Source of the DNA: an uncultured Fusibacter sp.
GTDB taxonomy: Bacteria > Bacillota > Clostridia > Peptostreptococcales > Acidaminobacteraceae
Direction: 5' to 3'
Assembly (NCBI GenBank): GCA_937958285.1
Contig: CALFXQ010000317.1
Location: 1-9,737 of the forward strand
DNA: 9,737 bases
Position numbers and translations under genes: made by a program. This document shows, one piece after another, positions 1 to 6,190 of the stretch (position 1 is its first letter; the number at the start of each line of letters is the position of its first letter). Below the pieces are notes generated by a model. It made no database searches, was not told the origin of the DNA, and saw only the letters and a list, made by a program, of their open reading frames with translations.

Positions 1-550
1 AGTTTACAAAAATCCCCTGTGCCGTCTCTGGTCGCAGGAAAATCTCCGCCGCTGTATCTTCTGTAACACCCTGAAAGGTCTTAAACATCAAGTTAAACTG
101 TCGAATTCCCGTAAAATCGTGTTTCCCACAATTTGGACAAGGCATTTGATGCGCAGCGACAACCGCTTCCATCTCCTTATTTGGCATACCCTCCACTTGA
201 ATAACAAGGCCCTTTTCGCGGGCGAAGCCCTCGATCAATTGATCTGCGCGGTAGCGGGTTTTACAAGCCTTACAATCCATTAACGGGTCGTTAAAACCAC
301 CTACGTGACCCGAGGCGACCCAAGTCTTTGGATTCATTAAAATCGCCGAATCCATACCCACGTTATGGGCAGACTCTTGAATAAATTTCTTCCACCACGC
401 CTTTTTAACGTTGTTCTTTAGCTCAACGCCAAGGGGACCATAATCCCACGTGTTGGCCAAGCCACCATATATATCTGAACCAGGAAATACAAAGCCTCTA
501 TTTTTGGCCATAGATACAATTTTGTCCATCGTCTTTTCTGTGTTTTTCAT
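1..550 (-). CDS. glyS: Glycine--tRNA ligase, dimeric (alpha2) type, N-terminal part (3' end outside window)
   Basis: This gene encodes the single-chain class II glycyl-tRNA synthetase (also called GlyQS type), which charges tRNA-Gly with glycine in the cytoplasm using ATP. Only the first 183 residues are inside the window; the frame is open to base 1. Visible hallmarks are the N-terminal block GFVFPGSDIYGGLANTWDYG near residues 19-38, the GHVGGFNDP block near 81-89, two cysteine pairs (C93/C96 and C138/C141) in the insertion after motif 1, and RPETAQG at 173-179, which belongs to the motif 2 region. The ATG is preceded by a strong GGAGGAGG ribosome binding site at about 557-564 and by a complete glycine T-box leader, which independently supports the identity. 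The N-terminal match is close enough that another synthetase is very unlikely. Confidence 0.96.
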   Translation of the reverse strand, partial: MKNTEKTMDKIVSMAKNRGFVFPGSDIYGGLANTWDYGPLGVELKNNVKKAWWKKFIQESAHNVGMDSAILMNPKTWVASGHVGGFNDPLMDCKACKTRYRADQLIEGFAREKGLVIQVEGMPNKEMEAVVAAHQMPCPNCGKHDFTGIRQFNLMFKTFQGVTEDTAAEIFLRPETAQGIFVN

Positions 551-574
551 AAAACGCCTCCTCCATAAACCTTC

Positions 575-630
575 AAAAAATAAAAATCCCGCCAAATACG
601 CAATCCCTGCAAGGGACGGTATTTCCGCGG
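575..630 (-). terminator. Conditional intrinsic terminator of the glyS T-box
   Basis: On the minus strand the 3' half of the T-box (CCGC, then AAATAC at 619-630) pairs with GTATTT and GCGG at 588-599, enclosing an inner TCCCT/AGGGA hairpin at 604-616. A U-rich tract (575-587) follows. It shares bases with the antiterminator, so the two structures are mutually exclusive: uncharged tRNA-Gly should prevent termination and allow glyS expression. Confidence 0.9.
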
Positions 631-824
631 TTCCACCCTAGTTGGTCTAAAAGACCCACCTTCTTTTTGCATCGCTCGTGAGTGCCACCTCAGTCATCGC
701 AGCCAATATCCATGTCGATATGAGCATCTTAGCACAGGCTATCGATAATTGCAAGTATCTTGCGATATTGACAGGCGAGGCATTAAGAGATACCATAGAC
801 ACGGCACTAATACTTCTCAAGGAA
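575..824 (-). promoter_or_regulatory. Glycine-specific T-box riboswitch (transcription-attenuating leader of glyS)
   Basis: The conserved T-box AGGGTGGAACCGCGG lies at 626-640. Its TGGA can pair with the UCCA end of uncharged tRNA-Gly (discriminator U73). AGGG and GCGG pair with downstream CCGT and CCCT (612-640) around a 7-nt bulge to make the antiterminator; this excludes the terminator at 575-630. Stem III is GGTCT/AGACC at 644-656. Further upstream I see a specifier loop: TGAG (816-819) pairs with CTCA (679-682), then AAGTA faces GGTGGCA, and TTAGT (806-810) pairs with ACTGA (690-694). The codon GGC at 684-686, followed by A, is the expected glycine specifier. A 9-bp helix (764-772 with 702-710) extends stem I. 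No stem II or IIA/B is evident, as in known glycine T-boxes. The core is certain; the stem I fold is my inference. Confidence 0.93.
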
Positions 825-831
825 AGGCAGG

Positions 832-862
832 TTTATATGGACCCCTATAGCAGTAGTCGCAA
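832..862 (-). promoter_or_regulatory. Probable promoter of the glyS T-box transcript
   Basis: The minus strand has TATAAA at 832-837 as a -10 box and TTGCGA at 857-862 as a -35 box, with a longer than ideal 19-nt spacer. The predicted start near 824-826 lies just before the 5' strand of T-box stem I (819), which is why I prefer it over better-spaced boxes inside the leader. It is back to back with the proposed corA promoter. Confidence 0.5.
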
Positions 863-874
863 TAACCCATATCG

Positions 875-880
875 TATAAT
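875..880 (+). promoter_or_regulatory. Candidate corA -10 box (TATAAT)
   Basis: A perfect TATAAT lies about 80 nt before the corA start. No good -35 hexamer sits 16-18 nt upstream; that region overlaps the -35 box of the divergent glyS promoter. Transcription would begin near 887, just inside the inverted repeat that follows. An activator or another start site is possible. Confidence 0.4.
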
Positions 881-883
881 CAA

Positions 884-940
884 GCCGCAGCCTCACTTGC
901 AGAAACCATAGTTTCTAATGGCTGCTATTGTGCTGCGGCC
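884..940 (+). promoter_or_regulatory. Structured corA 5' leader with competing stems
   Basis: GCCGCAGC (884-891) is complementary to GCTGCGGC (932-939), closing a structure directly in front of the ribosome binding site AGAAAGGAG (941-949). Inside it lie a perfect small hairpin AGAAAC-CATA-GTTTCT (901-916) and GGCTGC (920-925), which can pair with GCAGCC (887-892) instead. The two long-range pairings use the same upstream bases, so they cannot coexist. This matches no riboswitch family I recognise; regulation is an inference. Confidence 0.45.
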
Positions 941-958
941 AGAAAGGAGCTATTCAAT

Positions 959-1891
959 ATGTTGACCATTTTCAAGACCCTAAACGACCGCCTCGAGACC
1001 ATAGACACCCTTCAAGACGGCGCATGGGTACACATGACAAAACCGAATAAAGAAGAAATCGATTCTGTTGTCTCTTTTTTTCAAATCGACAATGCGGGCA
1101 TACTAGCTGCCCTCGACGACGAAGAAAGGGCGCGGATTGAACAAGAAGACGATTACACCTTAATTCTCGTAGACGTTCCCATTGTTGAAGAGGCCCACGG
1201 GTGTCCCTTTTATACCACAATCCCCTTTGGCATTTTGCTATGTGCAAAGGGCGTTATTACGGTTTGCCTCAACGAACCACCATTTTTAAAAGACTTTCTA
1301 GATGCGCGCATAAAGGGTTTCCACACCGCGAAGAAAACGCGTTTTATACTCCAAGTGCTCTATAAGGCAGCCTCAAATTACCTTGTTTCACTCAGGCGCA
1401 TCGAAAAACGCACCAATCAAATTGAGCATGAGTTACACAAATCATTAAAAAACAAAGAGCTCATTCAGTTGCTCGACCTAGAAAAATCACTCGTGTATTT
1501 CTCCACTTCTCTTAGAGCAAATGAAATCGTACTCGAGCGCCTTATGCGCATTGAATCTATCAAGCACTACCCAGACGACCAAGATCTCTTAGAAGACGTG
1601 ATTATAGAAAATAAACAGGCTATAGAAATGGCCAATATCTACTCCAATATTTTAAGTGGCACGATGGATGCCTATGCTTCCGTCATATCAAACAACCTCA
1701 ATATGGTCATGAAGTTTCTCACATCCGTAACGATTATCATGGCTATCCCCACAATGATTGCGAGTTTTTTTGGCATGAATGTTCACCTGCCCCTCAGCGA
1801 TATACCCTATGCCTTCCCGGCCATCGTCGGTATTTCCTTTGCCGTTTCATTGGCCATTGCACTGGTCATGTTCAAAAAAAGGCTCTTTTAA
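959..1891 (+). CDS. corA: CorA-family magnesium/divalent cation transporter
   Basis: This 310-residue protein is a CorA/MIT-family channel of the cytoplasmic membrane, expected to act as a homopentamer that takes up Mg2+ (some relatives carry Co2+, Ni2+ or Zn2+). Residues 1-245 form the cytoplasmic domain, with a long charged helical stretch from about 140 to 245. Two C-terminal membrane helices lie near 252-272 and 286-306. The family signature GMN is at 272-274 at the end of the first helix, and the protein ends in the basic tail KKRLF, as expected for the gate collar. The loop after GMN reads VHLPLSD, as in the Firmicute subgroup, rather than the E. coli-like form. The ATG at 959 has AGAAAGGAG 9 nt upstream. 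It is the only plus-strand gene here and diverges from glyS. Ion specificity cannot be read from sequence. Confidence 0.93.
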   Translation: MLTIFKTLNDRLETIDTLQDGAWVHMTKPNKEEIDSVVSFFQIDNAGILAALDDEERARIEQEDDYTLILVDVPIVEEAHGCPFYTTIPFGILLCAKGVITVCLNEPPFLKDFLDARIKGFHTAKKTRFILQVLYKAASNYLVSLRRIEKRTNQIEHELHKSLKNKELIQLLDLEKSLVYFSTSLRANEIVLERLMRIESIKHYPDDQDLLEDVIIENKQAIEMANIYSNILSGTMDAYASVISNNLNMVMKFLTSVTIIMAIPTMIASFFGMNVHLPLSDIPYAFPAIVGISFAVSLAIALVMFKKRLF

Positions 1892-1903
1892 AATTCCAAA
1901 GCC

Positions 1904-1940
1904 CACAAAAAAAGTGCCTTCGATAAATCGAAGGCACTTT
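1904..1940 (-). terminator. Intrinsic terminator after the DUF4342 gene, probably bidirectional
   Basis: A 14-bp perfect stem, AAAGTGCCTTCGAT (1911-1924) with its complement at 1927-1940, lies between the convergent ends of corA and the DUF4342 gene. On the minus strand it is followed by an uninterrupted T run (about 1907-1913), a classic intrinsic terminator. On the plus strand only TTT follows, so termination of corA there is plausible but weaker. Confidence 0.9.
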
Positions 1941-1974
1941 CAATTGATGATATATGGCATTAGCAAAGCATCTT

Positions 1975-2532
1975 TTAGTGCTTTTCTTCTTCGTAAATGT
2001 CTTCTTCTTGACCTTCGGCTTTTGGCGCTTCGCCCTGAGCTTCTTGACCTTCTTCGCAGTCGCAGCTTTCGCAGCACTTTTCAGTAGGTTTTGTCGCATG
2101 GTTGATCTTTTCTTTTAGTTGATCGATGGTATCTTTTGTAATGTTTTTGACGTTAATCACTTCGCCATCCACCTTCACAATTTTCATTTCACAACCTGTG
2201 GCAAGGGCTGCAATTACTGCAACTACTGTAGCTGGTGCGAAAAACACTGCGCCGATAGCGCCGATTGTAAGGGGTAAATCGACAAGTACCCGGCCCTCTT
2301 TTTCTAGAGTGACACTTGTGATATTGCCTTTTTTTACGATGTCTTTAATGCCGTTGATGATATCTTGTCCAAATGCCATGCCGCCGTGGTGTGGAGCAGA
2401 TTTTTCTTGTTCTAACAAGACAATTGCCTCAAGCACGTCGCCATTGGCTTTTTCTAGTGCATCTTTTGCCTCTTTATAAGTTGCACCTGTTCTTTCGATT
2501 ACTTGATCTACTTGTTCTAAAGTGATTTGCAT
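1975..2532 (-). CDS. UBA-domain, DUF4342-family membrane-associated protein, function unknown
   Basis: This 185-residue protein starts with a UBA-like three-helix domain (about 3-43; core RTGATYKEAKDALEKANGD) resembling those of EF-Ts and the NAC complex. A DUF4342-type domain follows (about 52-145), with a hydrophobic segment near 86-113 that could span or bind a membrane. The C-terminal 35 residues are low complexity and acidic, with a cysteine cluster CCESCDC (C153, C154, C157, C159) that could bind a metal. The ATG follows AAGGAGGACATT, an excellent ribosome binding site. It is the last gene of the mgtE - recO run, 33 nt after recO, and ends at a strong terminator. Similar genes are, to my knowledge, common in Clostridia, but no function is established. 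The family call is from memory of the pattern, not a search. Confidence 0.8.
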   Translation of the reverse strand: MQITLEQVDQVIERTGATYKEAKDALEKANGDVLEAIVLLEQEKSAPHHGGMAFGQDIINGIKDIVKKGNITSVTLEKEGRVLVDLPLTIGAIGAVFFAPATVVAVIAALATGCEMKIVKVDGEVINVKNITKDTIDQLKEKINHATKPTEKCCESCDCEEGQEAQGEAPKAEGQEEDIYEEEKH

Positions 2533-2550
2533 AATGTCCTCCTTAGGCTG

Positions 2551-2571
2551 CCTTAAAGTCGTTCTTTAAGG
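2551..2571 (-). repeat. Hairpin at the recO / DUF4342 gene junction
   Basis: CCTTAAAG (2551-2558) and CTTTAAGG (2564-2571) form a perfect 8-bp inverted repeat with a 5-nt loop. On the minus strand it includes the recO stop codon and ends 10 nt before the AAGGAGG of the next gene. No T run follows, so it is not a standard terminator. It could protect an mRNA end or affect coupling. Confidence 0.6.
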
Positions 2572-3303
2572 ATTGGTTAGTAACTCAAGACTTTTTAGAG
2601 GCCGTCTCGCCACATGGGCGACCACATAGGCATCTAAGAGCTTGTTCACTGATGCCATCATTGTATCACTCGCCCCCAATGCTTGAATAGTAGCATACGG
2701 GCTTTTTAATCCAACGTTAATCCATTTCAAAGCTTCGAGAGAAATGCGCTTCACATCTGCAATTTCTGGTGCACATGCTTTACAAATGACACCGCCTGTA
2801 CTCACCGAAAACAGCGCCACCAGTTCATTGGTTGCGCCACAACTCGCACAATTAGATACCTGAGGCTCGAAACCCAAGCGCTGAATGACCTTTAAAGTAT
2901 ACACTGCGCGAATTAAACCGTAGTCGTTGGCCGCCATCAGTGCATCTAATGCAAAATCTAGAAGATCGTACAGTCTTGGCACCGGGTCCGAAAGTTCCAC
3001 ACTTACCTCGATGAGTTCCAGCATATAGGTGCCCACCATTAATCGCTCGTAATTTTCCCTTAGAGGCATGCGCGACTTTTCTAGGTCCGCTTGAATTAGC
3101 GTACCCAATTCACCTTTGTCTTTGTACAAAAAGCTCCCAGACACAAAGGGATGCGTAACCATGTGAAAGCGGCTCTTAATGTGACGCGCGCCATTGACGT
3201 AAAGTCGAACCTTGCCTTGAGTCTTTGTAAATAGCGCAATGAGCAGGTCGTTGTCTGAAACCCGTTTGCGACTGAGCACAATGCCCTGAGTGCGAATTTC
3301 CAT
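2566..3303 (-). CDS. recO: DNA repair protein RecO
   Basis: RecO (245 residues, normal family length) helps RecR load RecA onto SSB-coated single-stranded DNA in gap and break repair. The N-terminal OB fold is visible in residues 1-80, starting with the family-typical TQGIVLSRKRVSDNDLLI and GKVRLYVNGAR. A helical C-terminal domain follows, interrupted by a four-cysteine zinc site: C152/C155 and C174/C177, spaced as in the zinc-binding RecO proteins of Gram-positive bacteria. The ATG at 3303 has GAGG about 6 nt upstream, lying in the 13-nt gap after the mgtE stop, so the two genes are almost certainly cotranscribed and perhaps translationally coupled. The position near era and glyS is the usual one in Firmicutes. 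Confidence 0.95.
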   Translation of the reverse strand: MEIRTQGIVLSRKRVSDNDLLIALFTKTQGKVRLYVNGARHIKSRFHMVTHPFVSGSFLYKDKGELGTLIQADLEKSRMPLRENYERLMVGTYMLELIEVSVELSDPVPRLYDLLDFALDALMAANDYGLIRAVYTLKVIQRLGFEPQVSNCASCGATNELVALFSVSTGGVICKACAPEIADVKRISLEALKWINVGLKSPYATIQALGASDTMMASVNKLLDAYVVAHVARRPLKSLELLTNP

Positions 3304-3316
3304 AAATGCCTCTTCG

Positions 3317-4705
3317 TTACAGTAAATGCTGCATCATCAAGGTGGCCAAGGTAAAGTAGATCGAGAGTCCCGTTATGTCGATGGTAGTAGTAATAAAGGG
3401 TGCAGAGGCAACCGCGGGGTCGACCCCAATGCGCTTAAAGGTCAGGGGCACAATGGTACCAATGGTCGCCGCTGTCAAAATATTCGCCCACATGGCCACA
3501 CCCACAATAACACTCAGCATCAGTCGGCCCTTCATCGCAAAGGACATCGCCGCTACTATAAGACTACACACCAGTCCCACAGTGAATCCCACCCCAATTT
3601 CGTGCACGAGGGTCTTTAGCACACCGCGCGCTTCGATCTGATTGACGGCGATATTGCGCACGGTCAGTGTAGAACTCTGAGTGCCCACATTGCCGCCCAT
3701 GCCAGCAAGTAGGGGCATAAAGAGGGCAATGGCTTGATCTGCTGCAAGCGCGGTTTCGAATCGCGAGATTACAAAAGCCGAGAACATGCCGCCAAATATA
3801 GTCACGATGAGCCAAGGGAGTCTTGCTCGTACAGAATACAACAAGCTCACAAACGCCGCATCTTCGTAATGCTCCAGTTCGTCGTCGCTAGTACCCGCGT
3901 ATTTAAGAATATCTTCTGTCGCTTCTTCTTCAATGACCTCAATGACGTCGTCAACGGTGATAATACCCACCAAGCGCTCGTCATCGTCAACTACTGGCAC
4001 TGCCAAGAAACCATACTTAGATACAATTCTCGCCACTTCTTCTTGGTCTTCATTTGCATTGACGCTAATCACGTTTCGCATCATAATCGACGCAATTGGC
4101 AGCGCTGGCTTTGCAATGATCAGCTCCCTTAAAGAGACGATACCCACCAAGTGCTCTTCTTGGTCGACCACATAGAGATAATAAATCGTCTCAGCATCGG
4201 GCGCGATTTCTCGCAGATGATCGATGGCCTCCTGTATGGTCATGCCTACGTGAATTTCCACGTAGTCCTTAGTCATGATGCCGCCGGCCGTGTCTTCGTC
4301 GTATACCAGAAGTTCTGTTAATTCCTCTTGATCTTCTTGATCTAGCAAGGCGAGAATGCGAAGTTTAAGCGTTTCAGAAACCTCGCCAAGAATATCTACA
4401 ATGTCATCCTGACTCATGAGTTCGAGAATCGCTACCTTTTGCTCATGTTTTAGAAGCGAAAAAAGATCCTCAAAGAGGTCTGAGTCGATTTCACTAAAAA
4501 CCCCTGCAGCCTGAGTGCGGCTAAGCAGTGTAAATAGACGATTCCTTGCATTGTCCTCTAGATGCATCAATAAGTCTGCAATATCTACGTAGTGAAGGGC
4601 TTCTAGGGCAGATATCACCATTGTGTCTTCTTGATGTTCTAGCAAACGCTCCACTTCTTGCAAGAGTTCTTGCCCCTCAAGGCGTTCATCTGATTGAATC
4701 CCCAT
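3317..4705 (-). CDS. mgtE: Magnesium transporter MgtE
   Basis: MgtE is a homodimeric Mg2+ channel of the cytoplasmic membrane, gated by intracellular Mg2+. The 462-residue chain has the full family layout: an acidic superhelical N domain (about 10-135), the linking motif DEDTAGGIMT (136-145), two CBS domains (about 142-200 and 205-262; VGIVSLREL and VGIITVDDV at their ends), a plug helix, and five predicted membrane helices from about 295 to the C terminus. The pore signature PLLAGMGGNVGTQ is at 331-343. DPAVASAPF and TTTID (about 429-443) carry the conserved aspartate (D443) at the position of the pore Mg2+ ligand. The ATG follows AGGAGGTGAG. It lies after the terminator behind era, and I see no good promoter in the remaining 56 nt. 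There is no room for an M-box riboswitch. Nothing appears truncated. Confidence 0.96.
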   Translation of the reverse strand: MGIQSDERLEGQELLQEVERLLEHQEDTMVISALEALHYVDIADLLMHLEDNARNRLFTLLSRTQAAGVFSEIDSDLFEDLFSLLKHEQKVAILELMSQDDIVDILGEVSETLKLRILALLDQEDQEELTELLVYDEDTAGGIMTKDYVEIHVGMTIQEAIDHLREIAPDAETIYYLYVVDQEEHLVGIVSLRELIIAKPALPIASIMMRNVISVNANEDQEEVARIVSKYGFLAVPVVDDDERLVGIITVDDVIEVIEEEATEDILKYAGTSDDELEHYEDAAFVSLLYSVRARLPWLIVTIFGGMFSAFVISRFETALAADQAIALFMPLLAGMGGNVGTQSSTLTVRNIAVNQIEARGVLKTLVHEIGVGFTVGLVCSLIVAAMSFAMKGRLMLSVIVGVAMWANILTAATIGTIVPLTFKRIGVDPAVASAPFITTTIDITGLSIYFTLATLMMQHLL

Positions 4706-4761
4706 GGCTCACCTCCTCAAACTATTTCTTCTATATGATGCTATGATGCCAATAGCGATGG

Positions 4762-4792
4762 CAAAACAAAACCCTTTTCCATGGGAAAAGGG
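4762..4792 (-). terminator. Intrinsic terminator between era and mgtE
   Basis: On the minus strand CCCTTTTCC and GGAAAAGGG (4772-4792) form a 9-bp stem with a 3-nt loop, followed by TTTTGTTTTG. A second short palindrome, ACCCCT/AGGGGT (4800-4812), lies between it and the era stop. It ends the phoL - era transcript, although readthrough into mgtE is possible. Confidence 0.85.
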
Positions 4793-4822
4793 CCTTAAGA
4801 CCCCTCAGGGGTACGGCTTTAA

Positions 4823-5728
4823 TTATACCTTAAAATCATCGCCACTATAACCATAGTTCTTAAGCTGTCCTGCATCGTCACGCCAGCCTTCTTTAATTTT
4901 TACCCACAGCTCTAAGTAAACCTTTGTGCCCAACAAGGCCTCGATATCTTCTCTTGCCGCTTTGCCTATGCCCTTGAGTTTTCGCCCTTGTTTGCCAATA
5001 ATCATGCCTTTATGGGTCTTTTTCTCGCAGATAATGGTGGCTTGAATGTCGACAATACTCTGTTTGGGACGCTCTTTAAAGGTGTCGATGACGACAGCTA
5101 CACCATGAGGAATCTCGTCTTCCATATAGAGCAATAGCTTCTCTCGAATAATTTCTGAGGCAATTGCCCTTACTGGCATATCTGTGACCATATCTTCTGT
5201 AAAGTAGACTGGACCTTCCTTCATTTCGTCGAGCAGCAGCTTGATTAAACTTGGTACATTGGCTCCTTTAAGCGCAGAAATGCCAAGCACTTCTTTTACC
5301 TGTGGCAGTGCCTTATAGCGATTGTACAGAAGTAGAAAGTCATCTGGTGCCAATAGATCGAGCTTGTTGACCACCACAAAAACTGGCGTTTTTACATCTG
5401 CAAGCATATCGATGATAAATTGATCCCCAGGTCCAATTTCTAGGGAATTATCCACTAAAAACAGCACGGCATCGACTTCGTTAAATGTATTTTTTGCAGC
5501 ATTCACCATGTACTCGCCCAACTTGTGCTTAGGGCGGTGGATGCCAGGCGTATCTAAAAAGACAATTTGCGAGGCATCGCCATGATAGACCGCTCTGATG
5601 GTGTTTCTTGTGGTTTGCGGCTTATCGGTGGTGATAGCGATTTTTTCTCCGATGAGTCGATTGAGCAACGTGGATTTCCCTACATTGGGTCTCCCGATAA
5701 TGGAGACAAAACCCGATTTAAATGACAT
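4823..5728 (-). CDS. era: GTPase Era, 16S rRNA-binding ribosome assembly factor
   Basis: Era is an essential GTPase that binds the 3' end of 16S rRNA and promotes 30S subunit maturation. The 301-residue protein shows all GTPase motifs: P-loop GRPNVGKS (12-19), the switch I region with PQTTR (37-41), DTPG (59-62), NKLD (121-124) and SAL (151-153). The C-terminal KH domain (about 190-285) contains the RNA-binding GMIIGKQGRKLKGIGKAAR helix-turn-helix near 241-259 and ends in the family-typical LELWVKIKEGWRDD. The ATG has AAGGAAG upstream, 53 nt after the cdd stop. It is the last gene of the phoL - ybeY - lipoprotein - cdd - era series and shares a 30S-assembly role with ybeY. No key residue is missing. 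Confidence 0.98.
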   Translation of the reverse strand: MSFKSGFVSIIGRPNVGKSTLLNRLIGEKIAITTDKPQTTRNTIRAVYHGDASQIVFLDTPGIHRPKHKLGEYMVNAAKNTFNEVDAVLFLVDNSLEIGPGDQFIIDMLADVKTPVFVVVNKLDLLAPDDFLLLYNRYKALPQVKEVLGISALKGANVPSLIKLLLDEMKEGPVYFTEDMVTDMPVRAIASEIIREKLLLYMEDEIPHGVAVVIDTFKERPKQSIVDIQATIICEKKTHKGMIIGKQGRKLKGIGKAAREDIEALLGTKVYLELWVKIKEGWRDDAGQLKNYGYSGDDFKV

Positions 5729-5781
5729 GTTACTTCCTTTCTCTATTTGACTACAAATTTGACCACACTCCGTGCCGACCT

Positions 5782-6174
5782 TTAATCGAGCAGCTCGGTT
5801 TTATAAAAGCCCACTGGCAAAAGTGCCGTGATTTTGTATACTTCGTAATTTTGTGCATCGCCCAAAATCACATCGATATCGGTGCCAAACTCGACCATTA
5901 CTTGTCGGCAGATGCCGCATGGCGAAATGGGCTTGTCTAGATTTGAAGCCACAGCAATGGCTTTAAACTTATGCTCACCTTCGGAAACCGCTTTAAATAT
6001 GGCCGTGCGTTCTGCGCAATTTGTCGCACCAAAAGATGCATTTTCTACATTAACACCGGTGTACACTTTTCCCGATTGGGTTAGAAGCGCCGCACCTACG
6101 GTGACTTTTGAATATGGGGCGTAGCTGTACTTGGTTGTTTCTATTGCCATGTCTAGTAGTGTTCGATAATCCAT
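5782..6174 (-). CDS. cdd: Cytidine deaminase
   Basis: Cdd hydrolytically deaminates cytidine and deoxycytidine to uridine and deoxyuridine in pyrimidine salvage. At 130 residues it is the short homotetrameric form usual in Gram-positive bacteria. The active site is complete: NVENAS (42-47) for ribose binding, C53-A-E55 with the catalytic glutamate, and PCGICR (85-90) giving C86 and C89, so three cysteines bind zinc. The ATG follows GGGAGGATAAT and lies 16 nt after the lipoprotein gene. Its position directly before era is the classical arrangement. Here the gene upstream is not dgkA, as it commonly is elsewhere, but a DUF3048 lipoprotein. Confidence 0.97.
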   Translation of the reverse strand: MDYRTLLDMAIETTKYSYAPYSKVTVGAALLTQSGKVYTGVNVENASFGATNCAERTAIFKAVSEGEHKFKAIAVASNLDKPISPCGICRQVMVEFGTDIDVILGDAQNYEVYKITALLPVGFYKTELLD

Positions 6175-6190
6175 ATTATCCTCCCAGTGA

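Noticed and set aside
768..796. TTGACA with a 17-nt spacer and TACCAT on the plus strand as the corA promoter.
   Set aside because: It lies wholly inside the T-box leader on the opposite strand and would give a leader of about 155 nt; the perfect TATAAT at 875-880 is closer. It remains possible as a second promoter.
792..820. TTGAGA with a 17-nt spacer and TATGGT on the minus strand, a good-looking glyS promoter.
   Set aside because: Transcription would start near 785 and lose the 5' strand of T-box stem I (TGAG and AGTA at 811-819), which pairs with the specifier region. The boxes at 832-862 fit the leader better, although a secondary start is not excluded.
771..860. AGGCGAGGC and later CCCCTATAG on the plus strand recall parts of the M-box magnesium riboswitch upstream of corA.
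   Set aside because: The other conserved M-box blocks (CTCC/GGAG hairpin, GACGCCAATGGGTCAACAG-like core, GTGCTAAAGC) are missing, and the stretch is the complement of T-box stem I.
678..911. A 77-codon open frame between glyS and corA.
   Set aside because: It is antisense to the T-box leader, has no ribosome binding site or recognisable protein pattern, and is explained by the structured RNA.
2126..2479. A 117-codon plus-strand frame.
   Set aside because: It is the shadow of the DUF4342 gene on the other strand and lacks a ribosome binding site.
3734..4132. A 132-codon plus-strand frame inside mgtE.
   Set aside because: It is entirely antisense to conserved mgtE sequence and has no domain-like content.
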